Counted from the first letter of the stretch, positions 27,006 through 36,643 are shown. The stretch: 64,000 nucleotides of DNA from Rs1 sp036960485 (GCA_036960485.1 JBALXS010000004.1:51659-115658); one strand, 5' to 3'. The notes: generated from the sequence alone by a model not told the origin. Made by a program: numbers and translations.

Positions 27006-27756
27006 TTAACCGAGATTGGCGATCGATGGAAACATTTGCAGCATCCAAATAGTAAACAGCGTCATTTTTCCGCTTATCATGCGATGCCCATTAAAATCAT
27101 AATCCACCGCGCGAGTATTCTTAAGTAGGAACTATAGCGGCTCATAGTTTTCATTTTACCTTTAAAAAGATCAATGCATGCCGCCGCGAGAAAAGGAACT
27201 GCCAAACCAAGCGAATATACAGCTAGATACAACGCCGCCATTTGTGGTGTCGCGCTCATGGCGCTGTAGGTTTAATATGGCTGCTAAGATTGGCCCGATA
27301 CAAGGTGTCCAACCAAAAGCGGATGCTAACCCTAACAGATAAGCACCAACCACTGTCCCTCCCTGTAAGTGAGCATTTACTCTGAGGTCGCGTTGCACAT
27401 TGCATTTTAATTAAGCCACTCATGAAAGCACCAAAGGTGATAATGAGTATCCCGCCCAACAAATTGACCTCAAAGCGATACGCCATAACAAAACTGCCAA
27501 GTGCGGTTGCACTTAACCCCAATAAAATAAATACACTGGAAAAACCTAATACAAAAAATACGCTAAGCGTCATAGAAACGCTGCGTTTATTTGGTTGAGC
27601 GCTGCCATTTTGCCCACCTCTGCTTTGCCCATCTCTATTTTGCGCGCCAATGGAAGATAAATATCCTGGTATTAACGGCAATGTGCAAGGTGACATAAAA
27701 GCAATAAACCCGCCGATAAACGCACCGATAAAACCGATCGTAGATATATCTTGCAC
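27006..27756 (-). pseudogene. ccdA: CcdA/DsbD-type thiol:disulfide interchange membrane protein, three frameshifts
   Basis: CcdA moves reducing power across the inner membrane for cytochrome c maturation. The first frame (GTG at 27756, GGAG upstream) has the active-site FIAFMSPCTLPLIPGYLSSIG. The next has GAYLLGLASAFGWTPCIGPILAAIL, holding the second catalytic cysteine. The third has LYLAVYSLGLAVPFLAAA, and the last codes MISGKMTLFTIWMLQMF to a TAA at 27006. Joining them needs shifts near 27395, 27256 and 27082, each explained by a single-base change. Together they rebuild a nearly normal CcdA. It is a recent pseudogene, or the assembly carries indel errors. Confidence 0.85.
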
Positions 27757-27944
27757 AGTTAAGCTCCTTACTTTGCTTGATTATTGATTTGCGGGTTTTG
27801 ATTTTTTTGAACTTCTTTTGGGAGAAAGTTCTGAGCACTGTTGCAGCTTCTTGAAACGCCCGTTGCTCTGTTGTCCACAAGCTTTTTAGATAGATAGCTG
27901 ATCAATTTCAGAGGTAGTTAATTATGTTTTAAAACTGAGCATAG

Positions 27945-28262
27945 TTAGACGCTGCGTTTGATTGAAAGGTTGCGCCAACCTTTGACAATCATGTTTTTTA
28001 ACTGCTGATCAGAGTGTCGCCAAGTATGGCCGCGCTGGTTATGTGGAGGTGGCGGAATTTCACCCGTGCTGTTAGATTTTTTCCAAGCATAACTATGACT
28101 AACGGTACTATCATGGCATTGAGCACAGTTTTTTTGGTACAACTTTCGCCCATCGATAAGTACTTCGCTTGCTAGCCCTTTTAAGCTAAAACTGCTTAAA
28201 GATATAATGGCTAGCAATAGTAAAACCAACACAGCTAGGCTGCTAAATTTCACGTTATTCAT
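27945..28262 (-). CDS. Short membrane-anchored c-type cytochrome
   Basis: 105 residues: hydrophobic N-terminal anchor or signal (about 6-27), then a haem site CAQCH at 46-50 in GRKLYQKNCAQCHDS and the family segment PPPPHNQRGHTWRHSDQQLKNMIVKG. Related small cytochromes usually continue with a methionine ligand motif such as MPAF and a C-terminal helix; here the protein stops soon after, at IKRSV. The tail is therefore probably truncated or shifted, and the sixth haem ligand is unclear. It starts within the stop codon of a small ORF (ATGA) and precedes the broken ccdA, whose product would have served its maturation. Confidence 0.75.
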   Translation of the reverse strand: MNNVKFSSLAVLVLLLLAIISLSSFSLKGLASEVLIDGRKLYQKNCAQCHDSTVSHSYAWKKSNSTGEIPPPPHNQRGHTWRHSDQQLKNMIVKGWRNLSIKRSV

Positions 28263-28432
28263 AGTGAAATGCGGATTGGTTTGAAAGAGATATTATCGGG
28301 ATCAAATGTTTGCGGCACAGCTGAGGAATCGCTATTTGGAAAAACTACTTCTAACAACTCACCTGCCATCAGCATTAAGCTACATAAAAGACTGAAAACG
28401 ATAGAATGTAATGAAAATTTAAGGTTCGACAT
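28259..28432 (-). CDS. Small secreted or membrane protein, 57 codons, coupled to the cytochrome
   Basis: I do not recognise this protein. The frame begins ATGTCGAACCTTAAATTT and encodes a positively charged start, a hydrophobic stretch (IVFSLLCSLMLMAGELL), then a short polar tail ending FKPIRISL. It ends in TGA overlapping the cytochrome ATG by four bases, as in a coupled operon. The ribosome site is poor (AGGTT just before the ATG). Similar overlap, orientation and a signal-like segment make it a plausible gene missed by length cut-offs. Confidence 0.5.
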   Translation of the reverse strand: MSNLKFSLHSIVFSLLCSLMLMAGELLEVVFPNSDSSAVPQTFDPDNISFKPIRISL

Positions 28433-28577
28433 AACCTGAATACTAAGTGAAAGCTAAGCTTATTTCTTGTCGCTACAGCAGATTCAGATTTAAAAATCAC
28501 CCGTAAAGATTCACGCAACGACTAACGGAGTTTCTTACTATCGTTCTACTAAATAAAGAAGTCTTTTATGTAAGCAG

Positions 28578-29567
28578 CTAGCCAATCTCCTGATCAATAA
28601 TATCAAGTAGCTGCTGTTTTATTGTATGAAATTCACTATCACTGTAATCACTAGGTAATACTATATTATGCTGCTTTTGCGCTTGGCTTACAGAGGCCCA
28701 GCGCTGTGGGCTAGAAACCAGTGCCTCGCCAAAAAAAGATAAGGTATTAATATTACTAGCCGCACTTAAATGCATCGTTCCCGTAGAAGTGCTAACAAAG
28801 AGCGAGAAATGACTCAGTAACATGCAAAAACGGCTAAGTGATCCTGTGGAATTATACATAACCACATCAAAATCTATTTCTTGGGAGAAATGCTCTCTCA
28901 AAGTTTGATCATCAGGACCGAAGGTAAATACCAGTGTAATATTAGCTTTAACCGTCAGTGATCTAGCTAATTCAATATAATCTTCTACTTTCAAATTGCC
29001 TTCAGCACTGCCACCAGATCCCGGATGAAAAGCAATTATTTTATGGTTAAGAGGTATCTTATATTCACTTCTAAAATCAGCGATCACCGCTGCGCTTTGC
29101 GATGCGGGAAAATCAATTAAAGGCTGTGTATAAGCTAAATTTAGAGTGGGATCAAAAGCTAATAGCAAATCAAGATTGTATTCAAATTCTCTTTTTTCTA
29201 CTCTGCTACGCCTTTGCTTGACTGTTTTATTGAAAAATATTTGCGCTATTTTGGTAGCGGGTGCAATGCGTGTTTTTACCTTAGCTCTTAATAACAACCA
29301 GCCTAAAGTTGAATTGATAAACGCAGAGATACTGGTATCAATATTAGCAGCTTTTATCGCCGCTAATGTTTCATCTAAATGGTCAGCATCGTATAAAATA
29401 ACATGATCAATGTAAGAGATTTGCTGGGCGAATTCAAAATTTACTTTCGCCACTAAAGCGTGAATAACTAGCTCTGGCCGCTGCGTCTTTAGCGCTTTAA
29501 ACATCGGCAGCGAAACCACGAAATCGCCAATTTTATCGTGACGAGTAATTAATATATTTTTTTTCAT
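28578..29567 (-). CDS. Glycosyltransferase family 9 (heptosyltransferase-like)
   Basis: Predicted lipopolysaccharide core enzyme that transfers a heptose or similar sugar from a nucleotide donor in the cytoplasm. 329 residues with the GT9 start ILITRHDKIGDFVVSLPMFKALK and a C-terminal donor-binding section including FHPGSGGSAEGNLKV and the segment VSTSTGTMHLSAASNINTLSFFGEA. It follows the GT2 gene after four bases, so they are one unit. The acceptor sugar is not predictable. Confidence 0.9.
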   Translation of the reverse strand: MKKNILITRHDKIGDFVVSLPMFKALKTQRPELVIHALVAKVNFEFAQQISYIDHVILYDADHLDETLAAIKAANIDTSISAFINSTLGWLLLRAKVKTRIAPATKIAQIFFNKTVKQRRSRVEKREFEYNLDLLLAFDPTLNLAYTQPLIDFPASQSAAVIADFRSEYKIPLNHKIIAFHPGSGGSAEGNLKVEDYIELARSLTVKANITLVFTFGPDDQTLREHFSQEIDFDVVMYNSTGSLSRFCMLLSHFSLFVSTSTGTMHLSAASNINTLSFFGEALVSSPQRWASVSQAQKQHNIVLPSDYSDSEFHTIKQQLLDIIDQEIG

Positions 29568-29571
29568 TAGG

Positions 29572-30351
29572 CTATTTTTTCAACGGTTGTGTAAGTTGTT
29601 CTTTGTTTGCTTCATATAACTTCATATATTTAAAAAAATTGGTCGTCATATGGGAAAAAGCGATCACTAAACCTGGATAACCATCTAAAAATCCGCGCTT
29701 TAAAAAATATGTTTTGACGAAGGAAAAAAGGCCATTTAAAAATGCTTTTAGCGGAGATGAGCTTTTTGTGCCCTGATTATCTTTGGCAAACAAGCTCGAG
29801 TAATTATCTGCTTTGACTATAAAATCAGATAGATTTGAATAAGGGTAGTGCAATACATTTTCAGGCAGCATGTTTACCTGTAACCCGTCTGTAATGATGA
29901 ATTCATGCACTTTATTGTTGTTAAAACTCGTTACTGCTCTATGGTAAACTCTGGTAATAACATCGTTACCCCAACAGTGCTTAATAGGCGTTGATTTATA
30001 GTAATTTACTCGATTAATTTGATAGGCACTGTTTTTATCTAAATCAAGCGTCGCCAAATGAGAGATAAACTCAACAGTTGGGACTTCATCCGCATCAAGT
30101 GAAAAGATCCAATCGTTACTGGCAAAGCTAACGGCGTTATTTTTTGTTTCACCAAAGCCTGTAAACTCTCCTTGAATAATTTTCACATTGGAAAATGCAG
30201 CCGCGATATTTAATGTTTCATCACTAGAGCCATTGTCATATAAAACAACTTCACTAAAGCAATCTAACGAAGCTAAAGTTGCCTCTATAGTGGCGGCTGC
30301 ATTTTTCACTATAATAACCACAGAAATATGCGTAATAGAAAAAGAATTCAT
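29572..30351 (-). CDS. Glycosyltransferase family 2, WaaE/KdtX-like
   Basis: 259 residues of the GT-A fold. Nucleotide-sugar motifs are ISVVIIVKNAAATIEATLASL at the start, LYDNGSSDET near residue 37, and the metal-binding FSLDADE near residue 84, a DxD motif. The order and the segment GFGETKNNAVSFASNDWIFSLDADE resemble the lipopolysaccharide core glucosyltransferases WaaE/KdtX. Coupled to the GT9 gene, so both probably build part of the core oligosaccharide. The upstream flavoenzyme gene ends 134 bases away. Confidence 0.88.
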   Translation of the reverse strand: MNSFSITHISVVIIVKNAAATIEATLASLDCFSEVVLYDNGSSDETLNIAAAFSNVKIIQGEFTGFGETKNNAVSFASNDWIFSLDADEVPTVEFISHLATLDLDKNSAYQINRVNYYKSTPIKHCWGNDVITRVYHRAVTSFNNNKVHEFIITDGLQVNMLPENVLHYPYSNLSDFIVKADNYSSLFAKDNQGTKSSSPLKAFLNGLFSFVKTYFLKRGFLDGYPGLVIAFSHMTTNFFKYMKLYEANKEQLTQPLKK

Positions 30352-30485
30352 AAATGCCTTTCACTGAATAATAATCATAAAAAGGCAGTTTACGTGAAAG
30401 CTCGATAATTGTGAACAAATCTAAGCCTCTGTCTTGATCACTTAACAATAGCGAACCAAAACAAGCTGTGCGGCAAGCACTTAAG

Positions 30486-32525
30486 CTATAAATCTTTAAC
30501 CAACCGCAGCGCATCGTAAATGGCAGCATGGGTGTTTCTGGCAGAAACAGCATCGCCGATACGAAACAGCTGAAATGCGCCTTGTTGGTTATTAATCAGC
30601 TGCTGTTTTTGCCCTGCAATTAAGCGCTTATAATCGATTTCACCTAAGTTAGAAGAAGCATCTTTAAGGGCAAAATACAACTCATCTAACGGTAGTGTGC
30701 CGTGATTCACCACGATCTGCTCTACTAAGCGCGATTTAGTGACATCAGTATAATCGCTACCTAAAAAGGCGCGTAATTTACCTTGTTCACGCGCAACTTT
30801 CGCCAGGCGGTAAGTCACCGTAAAAGTCACATCCTTATCTTGCAAATCGCGCATATAAGGCACTAAATTCATCGCCATTACCTCTGGGGCAAAACTGCGA
30901 TCGGGAGTCATAATTTCCAGTGTAGCGCCACTTTCTGCTATAGTTTGCGCCGCTTGCAAAGCACTGTGATCGCCTGCATCATCATATAACAATACCTTGC
31001 TTTTTGGCTTAACCGCACCACTGATAATATCCCAACTAGACACCAGCAAGTCATTATTTTCAGCGAGTATATCAACATCAGGTAAGCCGCCGGTAGCGAT
31101 GATGACCACATCTGGCGCTAGTGCTAAAACATCTTCAGTTTCTGCCCAACAGTTAAATTTGAAGCTCACCCCTTTTGCTAGGCACTGCTGCATACGCCAA
31201 TCAATTATCGAGAGCATTTCTTGGCGCCTGACATTGCGCGCAGTTAAGCAAACTTGCCCACCTGCATCGGATGCGGCCTCTAACACTGTAACTTGATGGC
31301 CACGCTCTGCTGCGACTCTCGCAGCTTCTAATCCGGCAGGCCCTGCACCGACTATCACTACTTTTCGCTGCTGTGCAGCTTTAGTAATAGTGTGCGGCAT
31401 ACTCAATTCACGCCCGGTGGCTGGGTTATGTATGCACAGAGCTTCTGCACCTTGATATATCCTATCTAAGCAGTATGTAGCACCTACACAAGGGCGAATA
31501 TCTTGCTCCCTTCCCGCTATAATTTTTTGCACTATATGCGGGTCAGCCATATGTGCTCTTGTCATGCCCACCATATCCAGTTTTCCACTGCCAATGGCAT
31601 AGCGTGCAGTGGCTACATCGGGAATTTTAGCGGCGTGAAAAGTGGGAAAATTAGTGTGTGCTCTAACTTTACCTGCAAAATCTAAATGCGGTGAGTTTTT
31701 CATACCCATCACCGGAATGACATCGGTTAATGCTGCGTCGGTATCGATACGCCCTCTTATCACATTGAGAAAATCGACTTGGCCGCTGTCTTTAAGTAAC
31801 TGCGATATTTGTAAACCTTCTTCAATACCAATGCCGCCGCTGATAACTTCATCGGCGGTGTAGCGCACCCCAACGATGAATTGCTCGCCTACTCGCTGGC
31901 GAATAGCATCCAGTACTTGCATGGTAAAGCGCAACCTATTCTCTAGACTTCCCCCATAAGGGCTATCTAAAGTATTGGTTAATGGCGACCAAAACTGATC
32001 CATCAAGTGCCCGTACGCTTGCAGTTCAATACCGTCTAAACCTGCTGCCTGCATGCGCTCAGCGGCATCTGCGTAATCAACAATAATGCGCTGAATATCC
32101 CAATCTTCAATCTTTTTAGGAAACGCGCGATGCGATGCTTCGCGACGATGTGAAGGAGAAACTGCCGGTAACCAATCCCCTTTTGACCATCCAGTACGTC
32201 GCCCTAAATGAGTGAGTTGTATCATCACTGCACAGCCGTGTTGATGGCAGCTGTCTGTAAGCTCTTTTAACCAGGGAACCACTTCATCTTTATACGCTAA
32301 TATATTATTAAATACTGGTGGGCTATCACGCGAAACCGTAGCTGAACCCGCTGTCATAGCCAGTGCCACCCCTGCACGTGCACGCTCTTCATGATAAGCT
32401 CGATAGCGCGCTTTGGGCATACCATCTTCAGGATAAGCAGGTTCATGCGAGGTGGTCATTATGCGATTTTTTAAGGTGAGGTGTTTTAGCTGATAAGGCT
32501 GTAGTAAGGGGTCGTTACTGTGCAT
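30486..32525 (-). CDS. Old-yellow-enzyme/TMADH-type demethylase, similar to N-methylproline (betaine) demethylases
   Basis: 679 residues: an N-terminal FMN TIM barrel (about 1-370) with PAYPEDGMPKARYRAYHEERARAG and GYIELQAYG-type substrate strand; a cysteine cluster CVGATYCLDRIYQGAEALC with a spacing that could hold a 4Fe-4S cluster; and a C-terminal FAD/NAD-binding half with VVIVGAGPAGLEAARVAAERG. The architecture is that of 2,4-dienoyl-CoA reductase and trimethylamine dehydrogenase. The N-terminal sequence, KNRIMTTSHEPAYPEDGMP, is closest to stachydrine/N-methylproline demethylases such as StcD. A divergent LysR regulator and nearby ectoine genes support compatible-solute catabolism. The substrate is inferred. 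Confidence 0.75.
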   Translation of the reverse strand: MHSNDPLLQPYQLKHLTLKNRIMTTSHEPAYPEDGMPKARYRAYHEERARAGVALAMTAGSATVSRDSPPVFNNILAYKDEVVPWLKELTDSCHQHGCAVMIQLTHLGRRTGWSKGDWLPAVSPSHRREASHRAFPKKIEDWDIQRIIVDYADAAERMQAAGLDGIELQAYGHLMDQFWSPLTNTLDSPYGGSLENRLRFTMQVLDAIRQRVGEQFIVGVRYTADEVISGGIGIEEGLQISQLLKDSGQVDFLNVIRGRIDTDAALTDVIPVMGMKNSPHLDFAGKVRAHTNFPTFHAAKIPDVATARYAIGSGKLDMVGMTRAHMADPHIVQKIIAGREQDIRPCVGATYCLDRIYQGAEALCIHNPATGRELSMPHTITKAAQQRKVVIVGAGPAGLEAARVAAERGHQVTVLEAASDAGGQVCLTARNVRRQEMLSIIDWRMQQCLAKGVSFKFNCWAETEDVLALAPDVVIIATGGLPDVDILAENNDLLVSSWDIISGAVKPKSKVLLYDDAGDHSALQAAQTIAESGATLEIMTPDRSFAPEVMAMNLVPYMRDLQDKDVTFTVTYRLAKVAREQGKLRAFLGSDYTDVTKSRLVEQIVVNHGTLPLDELYFALKDASSNLGEIDYKRLIAGQKQQLINNQQGAFQLFRIGDAVSARNTHAAIYDALRLVKDL

Positions 32526-32778
32526 GTTGATTCCTTTTATAAACCTACACTCAATGACTGAGTCACGAAATTAATAGCACGGTTTGCCGCTTTGCTATCT
32601 TGTTTAAGATAGTGCACTAGCTTACGAATTTCGACAAACGATAAGTTTGTGTTATTTTGCATTACATTTTATTATGCGAAATAGTAGCCGAGCAAAACTT
32701 AATCAAAAAGCACTGAGCTCAAATATATAGAACTTAAATATGAAAAATTTAGATATGCTGACCCTTAATTGCCGAGAA

Positions 32779-33747
32779 ATGAGCACTATGCAAAATTTCA
32801 AGCAACAGCTGCCGCCTTTAAATAGCTTAGTTACCTTTGAAGCCGCGGCAAGGCACTTAAGTTTCACCTTAGCTGCTAAAGAGCTGAACGTAACGCAAGC
32901 TGCAGTTAGCAGGCAAGTCAAAATTTTGGAGGAAGCACTCGACCAACCCCTTTTCATCCGCTACAACCGCCGTTTATCGTTAACACCAAGTGCCATTATT
33001 TTTTTACCTGATGTGCGCTATGCCCTGCAGTTTTTAGCCAACAGCGCCGCTGCGCTTAAATTGCAAAAACCTGCAACAAAGCAGCAGAGTAATAACCAAA
33101 ACTGCGTCAGCATTGCTTCTACTCAAGCTTTTGCTACTCTCAAACTTAATCACTGGTTACTGCAATTTAACCGCGAGTATCCCAACATTCGCGTGAAATT
33201 AATCACCAGTGATACAGATATAAATATGCCACAACAAACAACGGATCTCGAGATTAGCTGTGGCGATGCTATTGATAATAGTGTACTAAAAAGTACTTTT
33301 TTATTCGCCGACGAAATCTTTCCTATCTGTAGCCCTGCTTATTTAGCAGCGCATCCAAAGCTAAATAACAGTGCGGATTTACTTAATCACCAACTGCTGC
33401 ATTTAGATGCCGAGCACTGGCGTAATTTAAGCTGGCAAGCGATTGATTGGCATGTGTGGTTTACCAGCCAAAACATTGATACTACTGCCAAATTAAAAGG
33501 GCTACGCATGAATAGCTACCCGCTATTATTACAGGCAGTGCTCAATGGCAACGGTGTAGCGTTAGGTTGGCAGCACTTAGTGTCTGATTTACTAAAAACC
33601 GAAGAGCTAATTAAGCCCATCGATGTTTCATATAAAAGCCAGCGCGCTTATTACTTAATTGAAACGAAGCAAGCGCAAAGCGCGCCAGTAACACACCTCA
33701 GCCAATGGATATTGCAGCGCGCCGCAACCGACAAAAATGCCTGTTAA
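32779..33747 (+). CDS. LysR-family regulator, GcvA type
   Basis: About 322 residues. N-terminal helix-turn-helix in the GcvA style: LPPLNSLVTFEAAARHLSFTLAAKELNVTQAAVSRQVKILEEAL, followed by the effector domain. I placed the start at 32779; ATG at 32788 is equally likely, and 32740 gives an uncommon N-terminal extension. It is divergent from the demethylase gene (254 bases between the starts), its likely target, and convergent with the MocR gene, whose stop is 46 bases away. Confidence 0.88.
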   Translation: MSTMQNFKQQLPPLNSLVTFEAAARHLSFTLAAKELNVTQAAVSRQVKILEEALDQPLFIRYNRRLSLTPSAIIFLPDVRYALQFLANSAAALKLQKPATKQQSNNQNCVSIASTQAFATLKLNHWLLQFNREYPNIRVKLITSDTDINMPQQTTDLEISCGDAIDNSVLKSTFLFADEIFPICSPAYLAAHPKLNNSADLLNHQLLHLDAEHWRNLSWQAIDWHVWFTSQNIDTTAKLKGLRMNSYPLLLQAVLNGNGVALGWQHLVSDLLKTEELIKPIDVSYKSQRAYYLIETKQAQSAPVTHLSQWILQRAATDKNAC

Positions 33748-33793
33748 GCTGTATTACAATAGAGCTGAGCAACAAACTGAACAATGCTATTAA

Positions 33794-35257
33794 CTATAAT
33801 AATATATGAGTCACCGGCGGTGGCGATTTAAGAATATCAGCCAGCAATTGCAACGCATATTCAACGCGGTTGCGGCTATTTTCTTTACCCAAACTTAGGC
33901 GCACGCGCTTAAGCTGTTTGCTACTGCCAAACGTAAAAGGCTGATAGCCCGTCACTAAAATATTACTTTGTTGGGCGCTGGCAACGAAGCTATCGGCATC
34001 CCAATTTTGCGGTAAGTGCAGCCAAATATGCATGCCGTTAGGATGCGCTTGATAAGTAAAGTCTACCAATAAAGTGCTGGCTATTTGTTGCCTTGCTGCA
34101 AATTCTTCCTGTTCAAATTCAATCAATCTATTTAAAGTACCATCTTTTATCCACAGCGATGCAACCTCGAATAACATGGGAGTGGCCATCCAACTAGAGG
34201 CCGCTAACAAGCTAATTGCATGTTGTAAAAATTGTCTGGGCACGACTAAAAAACCCACGCGAAAACCTGGCGCAACGGTTTTTGTTAACGCTGTGATGTA
34301 AAAAGATAGCTCTGGCAAAAAGCTTGATAAAGGTGGCGTTCGATCAGGCTCTAACGCTCCGTATACGTCATCTTCTACAATATAAACGTTATACTTTTTC
34401 GCCACCGCTGCAATCGCTTTGCGCCGTGCTAAATCCATATGCGCACTCGCTGGGTTGCTCATACTGGGTGTGCAGCATAGCGCTTTAATTTTATGCTGCT
34501 GACAGGCCAATTCAAACGCCTGCGGCACAATACCTTGCTCATCTGTTTCAAGGCCCAACAGCTTAAAATTCAGTATCCTAGAGCGTGAAATCAAACCGTG
34601 GTCAACTAAATCTTCACAGGCTACAAGCTCCCCTGGCTGCACGATAGTACCTAAAGCTAGCATCAGGCCATGAGAGGCACTATTACACAGCACTATACGA
34701 TCTTGTTCTACGCTAAGCTTTTGTTGCTCTAGCCATTTTTTGGCTTGTAACCTATGTGGCGCTTGCCCTTGTACTGGGCGCGCCGCTCTTATTAATATAT
34801 CAGTATCGCTTTGCGCAATTTTCATCAGCGCTTCATTAAAAAGCTGTTTATGTTGCGTGGTACACACAGGGTGTGCCATCGATAAATCAATTGCTTCGCC
34901 TTGAACATCTCTATCTTCGATTAATAGAAATTCAGTTTCTTTGCTCAATTGGTAATCGCTAACGAACGTGCCGCTGCCTACCCAAGCATTAACAACCCCT
35001 TTTTTTTCTGCATAGCGATAAGCATTACTCACGGTTTGCACACTCACATTAAGCTGATCCGCTAACGCTCTATGGGTAGGTAACTTTGTACCCGCGGTTA
35101 AATCACCATTAGCGATGGCGACCTCTAAGGCGTCTGCTATTGCTAAATATTTTGCCATACCTTGTTTAACCAAAGGCGCTATATTGAAGGGCATTGGGTT
35201 GGAGGGCTTGAGGCTGGAAGGCTCGGGGTTATTTGTACTTGTTGTTGCAATTGTCAT
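33794..35257 (-). CDS. enuR: MocR-type regulator of ectoine catabolism
   Basis: 487 residues: a GntR-type winged helix at about 30-110 (THRALADQLNVSVQTVSNAYRYAEKKGVVN) joined to an aminotransferase-fold domain. The PLP-lysine segment is YITALTKTVAPGFRVGF. Such regulators bind PLP and an amine ligand. It is divergent from doeA, as EnuR is in many ectoine-degrading bacteria, where it is a repressor relieved by ectoine breakdown products. The name depends on this context, since MocR proteins are numerous. Confidence 0.8.
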   Translation of the reverse strand: MTIATTSTNNPEPSSLKPSNPMPFNIAPLVKQGMAKYLAIADALEVAIANGDLTAGTKLPTHRALADQLNVSVQTVSNAYRYAEKKGVVNAWVGSGTFVSDYQLSKETEFLLIEDRDVQGEAIDLSMAHPVCTTQHKQLFNEALMKIAQSDTDILIRAARPVQGQAPHRLQAKKWLEQQKLSVEQDRIVLCNSASHGLMLALGTIVQPGELVACEDLVDHGLISRSRILNFKLLGLETDEQGIVPQAFELACQQHKIKALCCTPSMSNPASAHMDLARRKAIAAVAKKYNVYIVEDDVYGALEPDRTPPLSSFLPELSFYITALTKTVAPGFRVGFLVVPRQFLQHAISLLAASSWMATPMLFEVASLWIKDGTLNRLIEFEQEEFAARQQIASTLLVDFTYQAHPNGMHIWLHLPQNWDADSFVASAQQSNILVTGYQPFTFGSSKQLKRVRLSLGKENSRNRVEYALQLLADILKSPPPVTHILL

Positions 35258-35283
35258 AGTCCAATAAAAACCTTGATCTTAAT

Positions 35284-35330
35284 ATTGTAATGATGTGTAC
35301 TGCAATTGTAGCACTTTTAACCACTACAAT
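35284..35330. promoter_or_regulatory. Three ATTGTA half-sites in the enuR-doeA intergenic region, candidate EnuR operator
   Basis: ATTGTA at 35284-35289 and 35305-35310 are direct repeats exactly 21 bases apart, two helix turns. TACAAT at 35325-35330 is an inverted copy, and ATTGTAG / CTACAAT (35305-35311, 35324-35330) form a perfect inverted repeat. MocR regulators bind such direct-plus-inverted arrays. The site lies 86-132 bases before doeA. Confidence 0.5.
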
Positions 35331-35415
35331 ATGTTCAATTTGAATAACAATAATACTCCATAGAGCGTGATATCAAACCACTGTTGTTATCGGCTAAACC
35401 TGAGAGAAAATTGAA

Positions 35416-36600
35416 ATGCCTGATTCACATTTAAACTTTACTCGTCAAGAATACGCAGCAAGGCTCAATAAAGTACGCGCTGCGATGAGTGTGCAAAACA
35501 TTGACACATTAATCATCCACGACCCGTCCAATATGGCATGGTTAACGGGTTACGATGGCTGGTCATTCTATACCCCTCAAGCGGTTATTGTAGGCCCAAC
35601 CGGGTTGCCTATATGGTACGGGCGCACCATGGATGCTAATGGTGCAAGACGCACTGTTTACATGCCTGAAGAAGATATTATCGGTTACCCTGATCACTAT
35701 GTAATGAATCCTCCACTGCACGCAATGGAGCATTTAGCTAATGATACCCTCGCCTCCAAAGGCTGGAATAAAGGCAATATTGGCGCAGAAATGGATAACT
35801 ACTATTTCAGTGCCACCGCTTATCTCGCTTTAAAGAACAACCTCAAAAATGCAGAAGTAGTTGATGCCACCGCGCTAGTGAACTGGTGTAGAGCAGCTAA
35901 ATCTGAACAAGAAATTGCCTATATGCGCATTTCAGCGCGCATTGTTGAAAAAATGCACCGCGCCGCTTTTGAAATGATCGAGCCTGGTTTACCTAAAAAT
36001 GAACTTGTCGGTGAAATATACCGCATTGGTATGCAAGGCCACGAAGGCCACTATGGTGATTACCCTGCTATTGTGCCGATGCTCCCTTCTGGCAAAGATG
36101 CTTCGGCTCCACATTTAACCTGGGACGAAAGGCCTTTCAATAATAATGAAGGCACATTTTTAGAGCTAGCGGGCTGTCATAAAAGATATCATTGTGTGTT
36201 ATCTCGCACCATTTATTTAGGCGAACCCGATGATAACTTCCGCCGTGGTGAAGAGGCATTAATTGCCGGTTTAGATGCTGCACTTGCCGCTGCTAAACCC
36301 GGAAATCGCTGCGCAGATGTAGCGAACGCACTTAATAATACCATTAGTAATTTCGGTTTTAATCGCGGCGGAGCACGTTGTGGTTACCCTATAGGATTAA
36401 GCTACCCACCTGATTGGGGCGAGCGCACTATGAGCATCCGTGACACTGATAATACTATTTTAGAACCTGGCATGACTTTTCACTTAATGCCAGGCTTGTG
36501 GATGGATGATTGGGGCATGGAAATTACTGAAAGTATTTTAATTACTGATACAGGTGTTGAAACGCTGTGTGATTATCCACGTGAACTGCTTGTAAAATAG
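35416..36600 (+). CDS. doeA: Ectoine hydrolase
   Basis: Opens the ectoine ring, producing N-acetyl-diaminobutyrate. 394 residues of the M24 creatinase/prolidase fold: N-terminal creatinase-type domain with NMAWLTGYDGWSFYTPQAV, and a C-terminal pita-bread domain with GHYGDYPAIVPMLPSGKDASAPHLTWDERPF and PGMTFHLMPGLWMDDWGMEITESILI. These segments match ectoine hydrolases (DoeA/EutD) rather than aminopeptidase P. It is divergent from a MocR regulator and followed by doeB after a strong terminator-like hairpin. Confidence 0.92.
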   Translation: MPDSHLNFTRQEYAARLNKVRAAMSVQNIDTLIIHDPSNMAWLTGYDGWSFYTPQAVIVGPTGLPIWYGRTMDANGARRTVYMPEEDIIGYPDHYVMNPPLHAMEHLANDTLASKGWNKGNIGAEMDNYYFSATAYLALKNNLKNAEVVDATALVNWCRAAKSEQEIAYMRISARIVEKMHRAAFEMIEPGLPKNELVGEIYRIGMQGHEGHYGDYPAIVPMLPSGKDASAPHLTWDERPFNNNEGTFLELAGCHKRYHCVLSRTIYLGEPDDNFRRGEEALIAGLDAALAAAKPGNRCADVANALNNTISNFGFNRGGARCGYPIGLSYPPDWGERTMSIRDTDNTILEPGMTFHLMPGLWMDDWGMEITESILITDTGVETLCDYPRELLVK

Positions 36601-36643
36601 CAATTCTTACCAGTATTTTTATAGCGCATTCTTGCTTGGAGTC

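Noticed and set aside
27635..27880. 81-codon frame overlapping ccdA
   Set aside because: Out of frame with the recognisable CcdA segments; a shadow.
30254..30553. 99-codon frame across the GT2 and demethylase ends
   Set aside because: It overlaps two well-supported genes in other frames.
35416..36600. doeA as an ordinary proline dipeptidase or aminopeptidase P
   Set aside because: The conserved segments and the doeB and MocR neighbours match ectoine hydrolase better.
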